A stretch of DNA of 64,000 nt from Nitrososphaerota archaeon (lineage in GTDB: Archaea; Thermoproteota; Nitrososphaeria; Nitrososphaerales; Nitrosopumilaceae): assembly GCA_028867785.1 (NCBI GenBank), contig JAGWFS010000001.1:267488-331487 (forward strand). The letters are read 5' to 3'. The first letter of the stretch is position 1. Each line of letters opens with the position of its first letter. The notes below the pieces were generated by a model, which ran no database searches, was not told the DNA's origin, and saw only the letters and a list, made by a program, of their open reading frames with translations. Position numbers and translations under genes: made by a program. Shown piece after piece: positions 1 to 7,729 of this stretch.

Positions 1-525
1 CTGGCCAAGAACCACTGTTGCAGCAGCGCCATTTGTACCAAGGTTTGTTTTTGAATACATCAGCACGCGGTTGTTTTTCATATCAGCAACCCACAAGTTT
101 CCTGCAGAATCAAATGTTATCCCGTCGGGATTGTTAAGCGAAGAGGCAGACAGCTGATCCTCGTCGTTGCTCTTTGATGTAAAGCTGTTCTGGCCAAGAA
201 CCACTGTTGCAGCAGCGCCATTTGTACCAAGGTTTGTTTTTGAATACATCAGCACGCGGTTGTTTTCAGTATCTGCCACCCAGAGGTTTCCGCTCGAGTC
301 AAAAACATTTCCTTGTGGAGAGTTGAGGGTATTTTGTGCAGTGTCCTTTTCCCCTTTTGAAGTGAAATCTGGTTGTCCAAGAACTGTGGCAGCAGACTGT
401 CCATCGATGATCGCCCATGATGCTACAGGCATAATTTCCAATCCCGCCAAGAGAAGCATAAAGGAAAAGACTAGAATGGACTTGCAGAAAGAATCAAAAT
501 GAAAGACAGTAGCACGGCGTGTCAT
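1..525 (-). CDS. NHL-repeat secreted protein (3' end outside window)
   Basis: Reading leftwards from an ATG at 525, the frame is open to the window edge, so the C-terminus is missing. The N-terminus (about 35 residues) is basic and then hydrophobic (FSFMLLLAGLEIMPVASWA), a likely signal peptide. It is followed by NHL-type beta-propeller blades with the signature NLWVADTENNRVLMYSK and VVLGQ. Two successive blades are 63 residues apart and share an exact DNA repeat of at least 77 bp (from 1 and from 190). NHL propellers usually bind protein or carbohydrate outside the cell; the ligand here is unknown. The start overlaps the stop of a small upstream ORF. Confidence 0.8.
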   Translation of the reverse strand, partial: MTRRATVFHFDSFCKSILVFSFMLLLAGLEIMPVASWAIIDGQSAATVLGQPDFTSKGEKDTAQNTLNSPQGNVFDSSGNLWVADTENNRVLMYSKTNLGTNGAAATVVLGQNSFTSKSNDEDQLSASSLNNPDGITFDSAGNLWVADMKNNRVLMYSKTNLGTNGAAATVVLGQ

Positions 526-713
526 ATCATATTTTCCAATGTTCTATTTTCGCAAACCTCCAGTGCCTGATCTCCTGTACAATAATTAATTCCCGGTTGC
601 AGATAGATCTGTCTTTGGTAAAAGATAGGCGGGTAATTTTTGTAAACTCCGTCGTTATCAAGTATCCGGGCTTCTTTTACTTGCTTGTCTACAATGTAAG
701 ATGAAGTTACCAT
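522..713 (-). CDS. Small hypothetical ORF (63 aa) before the NHL gene
   Basis: ATG start at 713; its TGA overlaps the ATG of the downstream NHL protein in an ATGA arrangement, which suggests translational coupling. The product is polar, with no recognisable domain, signal or membrane segment. I do not recognise a family. The coupling is the main argument that it is real; it could also be a chance ORF. Confidence 0.35.
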   Translation of the reverse strand: MVTSSYIVDKQVKEARILDNDGVYKNYPPIFYQRQIYLQPGINYCTGDQALEVCENRTLENMI

Positions 714-1147
714 CCAGGGTTCAGCCTAATGATGTAAGCCGCCGCCCAACTTTAATATTTCTTGCATGTTCAACACAACCAAATCGTTTGGTTTGGTCAC
801 AATACGCAAAATTTGGTGAATATATGCATAAAAAATCATGAAAAGAGGAATATTGCAAGTATTTGAGGATGGGCATATTTTCCAGTTGGCCTCTCGGTTT
901 CTAAAACAATTTAATGAAAAATGCCAAGTAATGCCTCACTAGATATTTCACTGCTTGCATACATACCAAAAGAAAGACTGACGAGACACCGTAATCAGCA
1001 CATAGAAATTTCTGATGTACATCAAAGAGATGGAGCGGAGGTACAATCACAGATATGAGAAAGACAACATATCCATGTTATTGATGGACTATGTGTTAGG
1101 GGCTCAACATCGACAATTGCCTTCAAATAAAGTGTGCCCAATCCCAG
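714..1147. other. Intergenic stretch without a convincing gene
   Basis: AT-rich spacer. The only structure I see is a hairpin at 777-793 (AACCAAA, loop TCG, TTTGGTT), which could be an operator or the end of a transcript. Short ORFs here lack starts and composition that I could support. Confidence 0.5.
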
Positions 1148-1315
1148 TTATTTTAAAATCAGGACAAAACCATCACTTTTTGATTCCAGTCTTACGGCTT
1201 TGTTTTTTGGTAGTCCAAGATAAGTCAATAGATCATCTATTGTAGTGTCATCTTGGAGAGCATATTTTTTTCCTTGAAACTCGACGGATACCGTTTTTTT
1301 GGTTACTGTCTCCAT
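1148..1315 (-). CDS. Small hypothetical protein (55 aa), possibly beta-grasp-like
   Basis: An ATG at 1315 opens a 55-codon frame ending TAA at 1148. The product starts with a predicted beta-hairpin (TVSVEFQGKKYALQDD), then a short helix (TIDDLLTYLGL) and a final strand (GFVLILK). This order loosely resembles half of a ThiS/MoaD-type beta-grasp fold, but there is no terminal Gly-Gly and the size is small, so that resemblance is only suggestive. The upstream DNA has TATA-like sequence and a palindrome (1364-1377). Confidence 0.5.
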   Translation of the reverse strand: METVTKKTVSVEFQGKKYALQDDTTIDDLLTYLGLPKNKAVRLESKSDGFVLILK

Positions 1316-1363
1316 CTGTAATTTTATGATAAATTATCTACTTTATATCCTTTATTATAGATT

Positions 1364-1385
1364 TGATCATATGATCACTTGATCA
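1364..1385. promoter_or_regulatory. Palindrome plus half-site upstream of the small ORF
   Basis: TGATCATATGATCA (1364-1377) is a perfect 14-bp palindrome, followed three bases later by another TGATCA half-site. Placed between the tRNA gene and the small ORF at 1148-1315, it may be an operator; the binding protein is unknown. Confidence 0.35.
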
Positions 1386-1432
1386 TTTTATTCTGATTGT
1401 ATTTATGTGCCTAAAACGGTGTCACTTGTGGT

Positions 1433-1527
1433 GCCAGGTTAGCCAAGCGGTACGGCGACCGCCTCGAGATCACATACAAGGTAGCGGTTGTGCGTCAGCA
1501 CTCAGGGGTTCGAATCCCTTACCTGGC
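1433..1527 (+). tRNA. tRNA-Ser(CGA) with a 14-nt intron
   Basis: The acceptor stem GCCAGGT (1433-1439) pairs with ACCTGGC (1521-1527). The anticodon stem ACCGC (1458-1462) pairs with GCGGT (1484-1488). Anticodon CGA is at 1465-1467, and an extra 14 nt (1469-1482) sit after position 37, the usual archaeal intron site. The long variable arm GTGC/GCAC and the T arm with TTCGAAT confirm a class II serine tRNA. No CCA is encoded. The last ten bases of the gene are part of the predicted attachment site of the neighbouring integrated element. Confidence 0.93.
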
Positions 1528-1529
1528 GC
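1518..1529 (+). repeat. attL candidate, 12-bp direct repeat
   Basis: CTTACCTGGCGC covers the last ten bases of tRNA-Ser plus GC. An exact copy lies at 27395-27406 in the same orientation. Tyrosine recombinases commonly use tRNA 3' ends as attachment sites; the repeat is short, so the assignment rests also on the integrase positions. Confidence 0.6.
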
Positions 1530-1572
1530 TTACCTTTTAGTTTAATTCTCCGACTGCCGTAGTATTGCTCCC

Positions 1573-2775
1573 TTGAGCCAAAAACAGGTTTCAAAGAAAA
1601 AGGAATTTGTAATACATGATTACGATCACAAGATCAGTAACACATACGCTCTGATTGAAAAAGAACTATCGCCTTACAACATCGAACTAATAAAAAAATA
1701 TGATTCAGAACTTGTCAAACAATCTCTTGCAAAAGCGACCAGACTAAAACATCTACAGATACTTTTGAATCTCAGTCGGTTCATAAAAAAAGATTGGAAT
1801 GAAATTACAAAAGACGACATTGACAAACTTGTCATGAGGGTAGTTCAGCTCTATGGCAGCGATTCAGGACAGGAGACAAACACGACATGGGACCACAAGA
1901 AGATTCTGAAAATTTTCTTCAGATGGTTCAAGACAGGTTCCAGAAACTTTAGAGAAGTCGGAGACCCCATTGAAACAAAGTCTGTCAAGTTAAGACCGGT
2001 GAAAGACAACATTGTCCGTGAGGATCTCTTAACGGAAGACGACAGGACAAGACTGTTGTATGCATGTGGTGAAAATGCACGTGATAGAGCTTTCATTGAT
2101 GTTCATTTTGAAGGAGGTACTAGGCCGGGTGAGATTCTCAGCCTCAGGATAAAACATGTAAAATTTGACAGCGTAGGAGCTGTGATAAGCGTAGATGGTA
2201 AAACTGGGCCAAGGCCAATCAGACTCATAAGGTCAGTACCAAATCTTGCAAAGTGGCTCGATGTACATCCTCTCAAAAATAATCCAGAGGCTCCACTTTG
2301 GATGGTTCTTGACAAGTCAAGGTTTGGAGAACCTCTCAACAACTCCGGCGCAAGAGCCCTTCTTCAGAGAAGATGCGAGATGGCACACATGCTAAAACGT
2401 GTCAACCTCAAACTGTTCAGGCATTCTGAAGCCACGCGCTCAGCCAATTTCATGACTGAGGCGCAGATGCGTGTAAGGCATGGATGGACGCCTAGCTCCA
2501 AAATGCCTGCGAGATACGTCCATCTTGTAAGCGCCGATGTGGACCAAGCTTTGTTAAAGCATTATGGGATAGAAAAGGAAGTAGAGAAAACTGTAGTGCT
2601 CCCAAGAAAGTGCACTATCTGTCAAATGCAAAATTCTCCAGAATCTACAACGTGTTCAAATTGTGGAAGACCTTTCGATCTTGCAACTGCAATGAAGATT
2701 GATGATGCTACTGAGTCTCGACTTTCTTCGATTGAAGAGAAGTTGAACTCCTTATTGAGCGCACTTCAGAAATAA
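1573..2775 (+). CDS. Tyrosine recombinase/integrase with zinc ribbon
   Basis: Starts with TTG 45 bp after the tRNA. Catalytic residues are all visible: Arg184 (GGTRPGEIL), Lys210 (DGKTG), Lys280-x-x-Arg283 (KLFRHSEAT, the K-x-x-R form known from SSV-type integrases), His303/Trp305 and nucleophile Tyr315 (MPARYVHL). A C-terminal C-x2-C-x11-C-x2-C zinc ribbon (CTIC...CSNC) and a short coiled coil follow. It most likely excises and integrates element 1 at the adjacent tRNA-Ser. Its architecture matches the second integrase at the far end. Confidence 0.9.
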   Translation: MSQKQVSKKKEFVIHDYDHKISNTYALIEKELSPYNIELIKKYDSELVKQSLAKATRLKHLQILLNLSRFIKKDWNEITKDDIDKLVMRVVQLYGSDSGQETNTTWDHKKILKIFFRWFKTGSRNFREVGDPIETKSVKLRPVKDNIVREDLLTEDDRTRLLYACGENARDRAFIDVHFEGGTRPGEILSLRIKHVKFDSVGAVISVDGKTGPRPIRLIRSVPNLAKWLDVHPLKNNPEAPLWMVLDKSRFGEPLNNSGARALLQRRCEMAHMLKRVNLKLFRHSEATRSANFMTEAQMRVRHGWTPSSKMPARYVHLVSADVDQALLKHYGIEKEVEKTVVLPRKCTICQMQNSPESTTCSNCGRPFDLATAMKIDDATESRLSSIEEKLNSLLSALQK

Positions 2776-2832
2776 TTTTCAATATCTGCTCGCGGATCAA
2801 ATCACAATCAATTCCACATTCTTTGCACTTTG

Positions 2833-3435
2833 TCACATCGCATCTACCTCTGAATCAGAGCCGAGCGTTCTTTTTCTCGGAAAGTTTTGACTTGTGATGG
2901 TATCATAGGCTGCAATGTCGGAAATGACATCCGATGAATCGACTGCAACTCTTTCTGATGGTTGGTTGAATTTATCAACAAATTTATCCTGATTTTGTAA
3001 TTCTGTCGACATAGAGTAGAAATATTCTGGATTATCTTTCATTTCTTCGAACCTTGAGGCTTTCAGCTCTGCCGATTCTTTTTCTACTTCATACATTTCC
3101 TGCGGCATTTCAGAGAGGCTTGTTTCCTTTCTGAACTCGTCAATAGCTTTTTTCAGAATGTTTTCCGTAAGATCATCAAAGTCTTTGAAGTCTGTTTTAT
3201 GTTCTGTATATTGTCTTGCAAGAAACTCCCTGTAGCTTGGATCACTGTCAGAAAGTTTCGAAGGCCCGCTTAGCTCGGACCTGAGTACGCTGCTCTTTAG
3301 TTTCTTGTCGTATTCGCTCTCGGGTTGTGAGAACTGTCGGTAGGGCGCCAATGGGTCACGGTTTTGTAGATATCCAGATCTGCCACCTCTGCCATATCCG
3401 CCAAATCCCTTCGATGACTTGCTCTTGTAACGCAA
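2833..3435 (-). CDS. Hypothetical charged, disordered protein (200 aa), last gene of the E2/E1/HerA operon
   Basis: TTG start placed directly after the TAG stop of the ATPase, with GGAGG eleven bases upstream, so translation is coupled. The N-terminus is rich in Gly, Arg, Ser and Tyr (GFGGYGRGGRSGY), and the rest is highly charged with long helical stretches. I recognise no domain. Its fixed place behind the ATPase suggests an accessory or nucleic-acid-binding partner; that is inference. Confidence 0.75.
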   Translation of the reverse strand: MRYKSKSSKGFGGYGRGGRSGYLQNRDPLAPYRQFSQPESEYDKKLKSSVLRSELSGPSKLSDSDPSYREFLARQYTEHKTDFKDFDDLTENILKKAIDEFRKETSLSEMPQEMYEVEKESAELKASRFEEMKDNPEYFYSMSTELQNQDKFVDKFNQPSERVAVDSSDVISDIAAYDTITSQNFPRKRTLGSDSEVDAM

Positions 3436-5625
3436 CTATCCTGCATCCTCCTTGTTTCCCGACGGTTTCCCAGATTCGCTGTTTTCCGAAATGATGCTAC
3501 CTGATTTCTGCTGATTACCGCTACTTTCCCGTTCCTTTATTATAGAATATAACAACTCTACATAATCGCGTGCTAAACCTACCCATATCCTCTCATGAGG
3601 AATTTCCTTTATTTTCAAGAGACTTGACTTTGCTATCTGTGCGCTTGACTCTTCCTTGTACAAGAGCACTAACTCGTCTGCGTACCCATCAAGGACTTTT
3701 ACCTTATTTTCAATGTCCGTCGTAGTGGTCTCAATTTCTATTACTTTTCTGTAACCGTCTTTTTCTTCATAGATGTCAGTTCTTCGACCGTTGGGTAACA
3801 TTCTCTCAATGCTACCGGTCCAACCCAGTTTCTTATGCTGTCTTCTGATCAAGAATTGAAAATAACGATGCTCATATCCAGGATTAGTGCTAAGGAATCG
3901 CCAGTAAGAAATTCTCTGAGCAGATTTTCCCATAGTCTTGAATATCTCAAGAGTTTTCGGAGTGAGGACAAGATGAGCTCTGACATTTTGTATAACCGGG
4001 AACTTTATGATCCTGATCAAATCTTTTGAAATCAAAAGTTTTTTCACGTCAGCCATCTTGTGCGGTGAAATACCGAGAGCATCCGTTATCTGCTGCTGGT
4101 AGTGAAACTCGTTGTCAAACACATGGCTGAGGATTTTCCAAGCATCGTCAGGCAGTGTAGGTAGATACACATCCGAGCTTCTCTTTTCCACTTGGTGGAG
4201 AAACATCTTCGATTCAATCTCTTGCATCTTCATCTGCAACTTTGTAATGATTGGCTTTGATCTTGCGAGCACCTCGGCCTCTGCGACAAGATCACCCTTG
4301 CTCACCTCCGGAGTTTTCATGACAAACGGTTTCGTCCTGCCCGCAACGTTCACTATCCATGTTCCCTTTTGCAATTTTCCGATGAATTTCTCCTCGTCTT
4401 TTCCAAGACCTATCGAAGATGCCAAATCTTTTTGCAGATTCGATTCTACAACGTTTCCAATTATCTTTGTACCAGCATTGTCTTTGAAAGCGTCCATGAT
4501 TAGATGAGGGAACTGTGTAAGCGCAAACGTTCCCATCAGCAACTCTCTGCTCTGGCTGAAAAAGGTTGTAAGCGGCGGCGGAGATAACTCGCTTGCAACC
4601 AGGCTCTGTTCTTGGCCACTATAAGCTGACAAATGGGCTTCGTCCATAATTGTCATAACAAAGTTATCAAGGAAGAAACCATCTGTGAGAGTAGCCTTCC
4701 GGTTCATCCTGATCTGATTGTGAAGTCTCCGGTAGAACTCGTGCATCATAAACGTCTGGAAGAGGAAACTGGACGTCTCAAAGCGCAGGGGCCACATCTG
4801 TATTACTACCTGCTGGCGGAATAGTTCGTCAATCCTGAAACCATGTCTCACATTTACGACCTTATCGAGTGTATTGCTTATCTGATAGATTCTATTTTCC
4901 GCAACATCAGAATATTCTTTCTTTTTCATAGAAGATTCATTCTGTGCTCTTAGAAACTCTGCAAGATCCTTGAAAGTTATTTCTCCTTTCTTGTCCTCAT
5001 AGATGGTGTCAAGAGATTGTATGATGTAGTTCGGTGTTGCAAGAAGCAATGACTGGGTGTGTGAAAGAACATCGAGTACAACACCCCACCAAAGTCTTCT
5101 GTCCATTCCATCTGGAATGTTTGTCAGAGGATTGAAGGCAATGTCAGACCACCGCAAAAACAGAACATCGTCATATCTTCTTGCAAGAAATGCGTAATCG
5201 TTTTTCCAGTCCGGCATCATGAAGTGAATTTTATTTTTGATCAATTGATCAACAAAATGGACCACTAGGGTAGTCTTACCATGTCCAGAACGGGCAACTG
5301 ACAATATTGACTCACGTAAATTTTCGCATGTGAGACCAAACGGATAGAGCTCGATATCTCCAGCCATCACAGTACCGCTCTGTATGCCATCTCCTTTACT
5401 CTCCTCCTCACTTGGAAAACTCAGAACAGGATTTTTGGAAGACAGTATGTGGTCGGTGTAAGCAGGATCGACCAACGAGTTGATGTCTTGTATGGTATCT
5501 TTTCTTTCATTTTCGTCAAGATACGCAAGTATTCCAAGTAATGATTCTACAGAATCTTTGTCAAAATTTGGGATTCTCGAAATCTTATGCTTTGCCCCAT
5601 CTACGTAACCGTCAAGGTCAAACAT
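3436..5625 (-). CDS. HerA/FtsK-type ATPase with winged helix and PD-(D/E)xK-like tail
   Basis: ATG at 5625 chosen because GAGGT precedes it at good spacing and the previous gene stops two bases before. Walker A is GHGKTT (about residues 114-119) and Walker B is VMTIMDEAH. After the ATPase come a winged-helix-like part (about 490-570) and a segment RRTDIY...KVIEIETTT resembling the D...ExE core of PD-(D/E)xK nucleases of the RPD/IEVET type. The tail is Ser/Gly-rich, disordered and ends in Ala-Gly. Likely a DNA-pumping motor carrying a nuclease or DNA-end-recognition domain. It sits downstream of the E2-like and JAMM-E1 genes. Confidence 0.8.
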   Translation of the reverse strand: MFDLDGYVDGAKHKISRIPNFDKDSVESLLGILAYLDENERKDTIQDINSLVDPAYTDHILSSKNPVLSFPSEEESKGDGIQSGTVMAGDIELYPFGLTCENLRESILSVARSGHGKTTLVVHFVDQLIKNKIHFMMPDWKNDYAFLARRYDDVLFLRWSDIAFNPLTNIPDGMDRRLWWGVVLDVLSHTQSLLLATPNYIIQSLDTIYEDKKGEITFKDLAEFLRAQNESSMKKKEYSDVAENRIYQISNTLDKVVNVRHGFRIDELFRQQVVIQMWPLRFETSSFLFQTFMMHEFYRRLHNQIRMNRKATLTDGFFLDNFVMTIMDEAHLSAYSGQEQSLVASELSPPPLTTFFSQSRELLMGTFALTQFPHLIMDAFKDNAGTKIIGNVVESNLQKDLASSIGLGKDEEKFIGKLQKGTWIVNVAGRTKPFVMKTPEVSKGDLVAEAEVLARSKPIITKLQMKMQEIESKMFLHQVEKRSSDVYLPTLPDDAWKILSHVFDNEFHYQQQITDALGISPHKMADVKKLLISKDLIRIIKFPVIQNVRAHLVLTPKTLEIFKTMGKSAQRISYWRFLSTNPGYEHRYFQFLIRRQHKKLGWTGSIERMLPNGRRTDIYEEKDGYRKVIEIETTTTDIENKVKVLDGYADELVLLYKEESSAQIAKSSLLKIKEIPHERIWVGLARDYVELLYSIIKERESSGNQQKSGSIISENSESGKPSGNKEDAG

Positions 5626-5626
5626 A

Positions 5627-5845
5627 TCACAACCTCTCAAAAATTCTTAGCGAGAGAAATGACATGACCATGACAATTATTCCAATAATAGCTAGTTGCA
5701 GGTAGAAAGAGGGGAAAACTGTGGATAAGATCTGGTTGAAGAAGAGCACCAGTGCCACCGTTATCAGTAAAATTCCAAATCCCATCAGGACCTTCAGAAT
5801 CGTCCCTATCTGGCCAGAATTGTGTCTGCTACTGCTCGAATACAA
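5627..5845 (-). CDS. Small membrane protein (72 aa)
   Basis: A TTG at 5845, overlapping the 3' end of the upstream zinc protein gene, is the most economical start; a longer frame to 5911 would overlap more. Two hydrophobic segments (LMGFGILLITVALVLFF and LAIIGIIVMVMSFL) predict a helical hairpin in the membrane. It could anchor the ATPase or the whole complex at the membrane. No family recognised. Confidence 0.65.
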   Translation of the reverse strand: MYSSSSRHNSGQIGTILKVLMGFGILLITVALVLFFNQILSTVFPSFYLQLAIIGIIVMVMSFLSLRIFERL

Positions 5846-6422
5846 ATCGCTTGATCTCCCCGTCAAGGTGTTGCATGTCCCCTGTGCCGCCCCAGAGCTG
5901 GGAGTAGGCAAAGAGCGCCTCTCGACCCCTCTCGCTCAACCTGTGGCCGCGAATCATGTGGCTTTCAAGATAACCTGAACCTATGAGAAATTGCACAATT
6001 TCCTTGACGTCGTTTTTTGGTATTCCTGAAATCCTGGTTATGTCTCCTTGATTGGTGATGCTGTTAGCGACAATCAGCATGATTTTGAAACCCTGTCTTG
6101 AAAGAGGGTAGATACCCCTCAAACAGTCCGGGCAAATCACTTGCTTTCTGAATTCTATCGAACATTTTTCATCGAGCTTCTTACTGCACCTCTTGCAAAT
6201 CGAAAACGCCGACAGTTGATGCCCGCAGTGATCACATACAGGAACACGCTTGACTTTGACCATGCCGTTTTCTTTTGACATTTCGCTGCTCTCGAGTTTT
6301 CCTTCTTCTGCTATCTCAGTTCGATCCTCTTTGACGATCTTTTTTTCTGATTTTCCATTTTCTAAGTTAGACAGTCTATTTTCAATCTCTCCAAGTTTTC
6401 TCAGAACATCTGATTCTGTCAT
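5829..6422 (-). CDS. Coiled-coil, multi-zinc-knuckle, winged-helix protein
   Basis: Starts at ATG 6422 in a four-base overlap (ATGA) with the JAMM-E1 gene. Residues 1-55 are a charged coiled coil. Residues about 62-105 hold paired metal ligands (CDHC, CKRC, a lone Cys, CPDC), a RING/B-box-like spacing but not a canonical RING. Residues about 110-175 look like a winged helix (GDITRISGIPKNDVKEIVQ). In an operon with E2- and E1-like genes a zinc protein could act as an adaptor or E3-like factor; that is inference. It could instead be a transcription regulator. Confidence 0.75.
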   Translation of the reverse strand: MTESDVLRKLGEIENRLSNLENGKSEKKIVKEDRTEIAEEGKLESSEMSKENGMVKVKRVPVCDHCGHQLSAFSICKRCSKKLDEKCSIEFRKQVICPDCLRGIYPLSRQGFKIMLIVANSITNQGDITRISGIPKNDVKEIVQFLIGSGYLESHMIRGHRLSERGREALFAYSQLWGGTGDMQHLDGEIKRFVFEQ

Positions 6423-7729
6423 TTTCTTTTTCTCCCGAGTTTGTTTTTGATTTTCTCGACTATTTTCCCAGTCTTTGACTCTTCTTCTAATTTTCTCTCT
6501 TCTCTCTTCAACCAGTTTTCATAATCGCAAGTTGCGCAAAGATTTCTTTTCTGAACGTTCAATCTGTCTACTTTTAGATTGTCATAATATCTCACCAGAT
6601 TGAAACTGAACTCTTTACCGAGTAGAAGCCACAGTGCCATCTTTGCCATCATGTTTCCTGGAATGGAGATGTCTGCAATCATTCCCTGTGCTTCTTTGAG
6701 TTCACCATCTTCCAAACCATATTTTCTTTTGAGTGTGTTCTGATCAATTGCAGTACTTGTGAGTTGGAAAATACAATCAAAACATGGGTGATTTTTTCCC
6801 GTAACGCGGAAGACATACGCGCTTTTTGCACCCGCATAAATCCCTCCATAAATTACTGGTTTGTTGATCTCGACGCAGATTGAATTTATGTGATAGTTTA
6901 ATTCCGGATTTCCAGATGATGCGATTACAAGATCACAAGACTCTACAACTGAGCGCAATAACTCGTTATTCTTAATCAGGTCATCATTGACGGTCAAGAC
7001 ATTTGCCAGTGGGTTGTGATTCTGAATATGTTCTGACAGGATCGATGTTTTCGGATTTCCTATCTGTTGGATTCCCCCGGTGTGTCGGATCACATTCACG
7101 AGGGCAAACTCATCCATGTCGCAAAGGACATACTCTCCTATGCCGCTTCCTGCAAGGCCGGTGACAACAGCAGAGCCAAGGGAGCCGCATCCGAGAATCC
7201 CCACGCGCATTTTTTGCAGGGTTTCATTGTTCGTTATCTTGTCTATCCTGGAAACTAGGTCAGACTCGTCAAAATCGTCTGGAATTATCTGCAATGGTAT
7301 TTCTTTAAGGGATTCATCTTTGCCTAGCCCGAACACCCTCATCTCTCCGATGGAAGAGAAGACCCCTATGACAAACCACGGTCTCAAGTTTCTGGCCCGT
7401 TTCAGTTGGTTGAAATCTACACCGCTTGGATTTGGCGACTCTGGCCACGGGTGGGAATGAAAGTCAGACAGATACCTTACCTCGTCATCTATTGCTCTCT
7501 CATGTTCTAGAATTTTTGAGTTAGAAATTTCGTCTGTTGTAAAACTGATGTTATGTCTTTCTGTTCCTGGACCACCACTGACAATTTTTGTTATGACGTA
7601 AACTTTGTTTGTTCTTATCTTTCCGAGTACCATGAAGCCAGTCTCTTTCTTCTCGTTTGCGTATCGTTTCACTTCATCCCTGCACGTCGTCAGATCTTTT
7701 TCTCTGATCAGCACCTTCGATGGATTCAA
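6419..7729 (-). CDS. JAMM isopeptidase - E1-like (ThiF/MoeB) fusion
   Basis: TTG start overlaps the E2-like stop (TTGA). The N-terminal JAB/JAMM domain has Glu29, the motif His91-Ser-His93-Pro and Ser102-x-x-Asp105. The E1 domain has the Rossmann motif GILGCGSLGSAV (about 177-188) and CDMDEFALVNVIRH, the Asp and Asn/Arg typical of adenylating E1 enzymes, and paired CxxC knuckles (CFDC about 316-319; CATC near the C-terminus). JAMM domains cleave isopeptide bonds, and E1 domains adenylate the C-terminus of ubiquitin-like proteins. Fusion of both is known in prokaryotic ubiquitin-like operons. The C-terminal 40 residues are Lys/Glu-rich. Confidence 0.88.
   Translation of the reverse strand: MNPSKVLIREKDLTTCRDEVKRYANEKKETGFMVLGKIRTNKVYVITKIVSGGPGTERHNISFTTDEISNSKILEHERAIDDEVRYLSDFHSHPWPESPNPSGVDFNQLKRARNLRPWFVIGVFSSIGEMRVFGLGKDESLKEIPLQIIPDDFDESDLVSRIDKITNNETLQKMRVGILGCGSLGSAVVTGLAGSGIGEYVLCDMDEFALVNVIRHTGGIQQIGNPKTSILSEHIQNHNPLANVLTVNDDLIKNNELLRSVVESCDLVIASSGNPELNYHINSICVEINKPVIYGGIYAGAKSAYVFRVTGKNHPCFDCIFQLTSTAIDQNTLKRKYGLEDGELKEAQGMIADISIPGNMMAKMALWLLLGKEFSFNLVRYYDNLKVDRLNVQKRNLCATCDYENWLKREERKLEEESKTGKIVEKIKNKLGRKRK

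Noticed and set aside
167-502. Rightward 111-residue ORF across the NHL gene
   Set aside because: Antisense to a clear NHL-repeat protein; its sequence has no domain signs.
1015-1245. Rightward 76-residue ORF
   Set aside because: Antisense to the small ORF at 1148-1315, which has the better start and protein-like pattern.
3436-5625. VirB4/TraG conjugation ATPase as proof of a type IV secretion system
   Set aside because: No relaxase, pilin, VirB6-like or other mating-pair gene was recognised; the E1/E2 neighbours point elsewhere.
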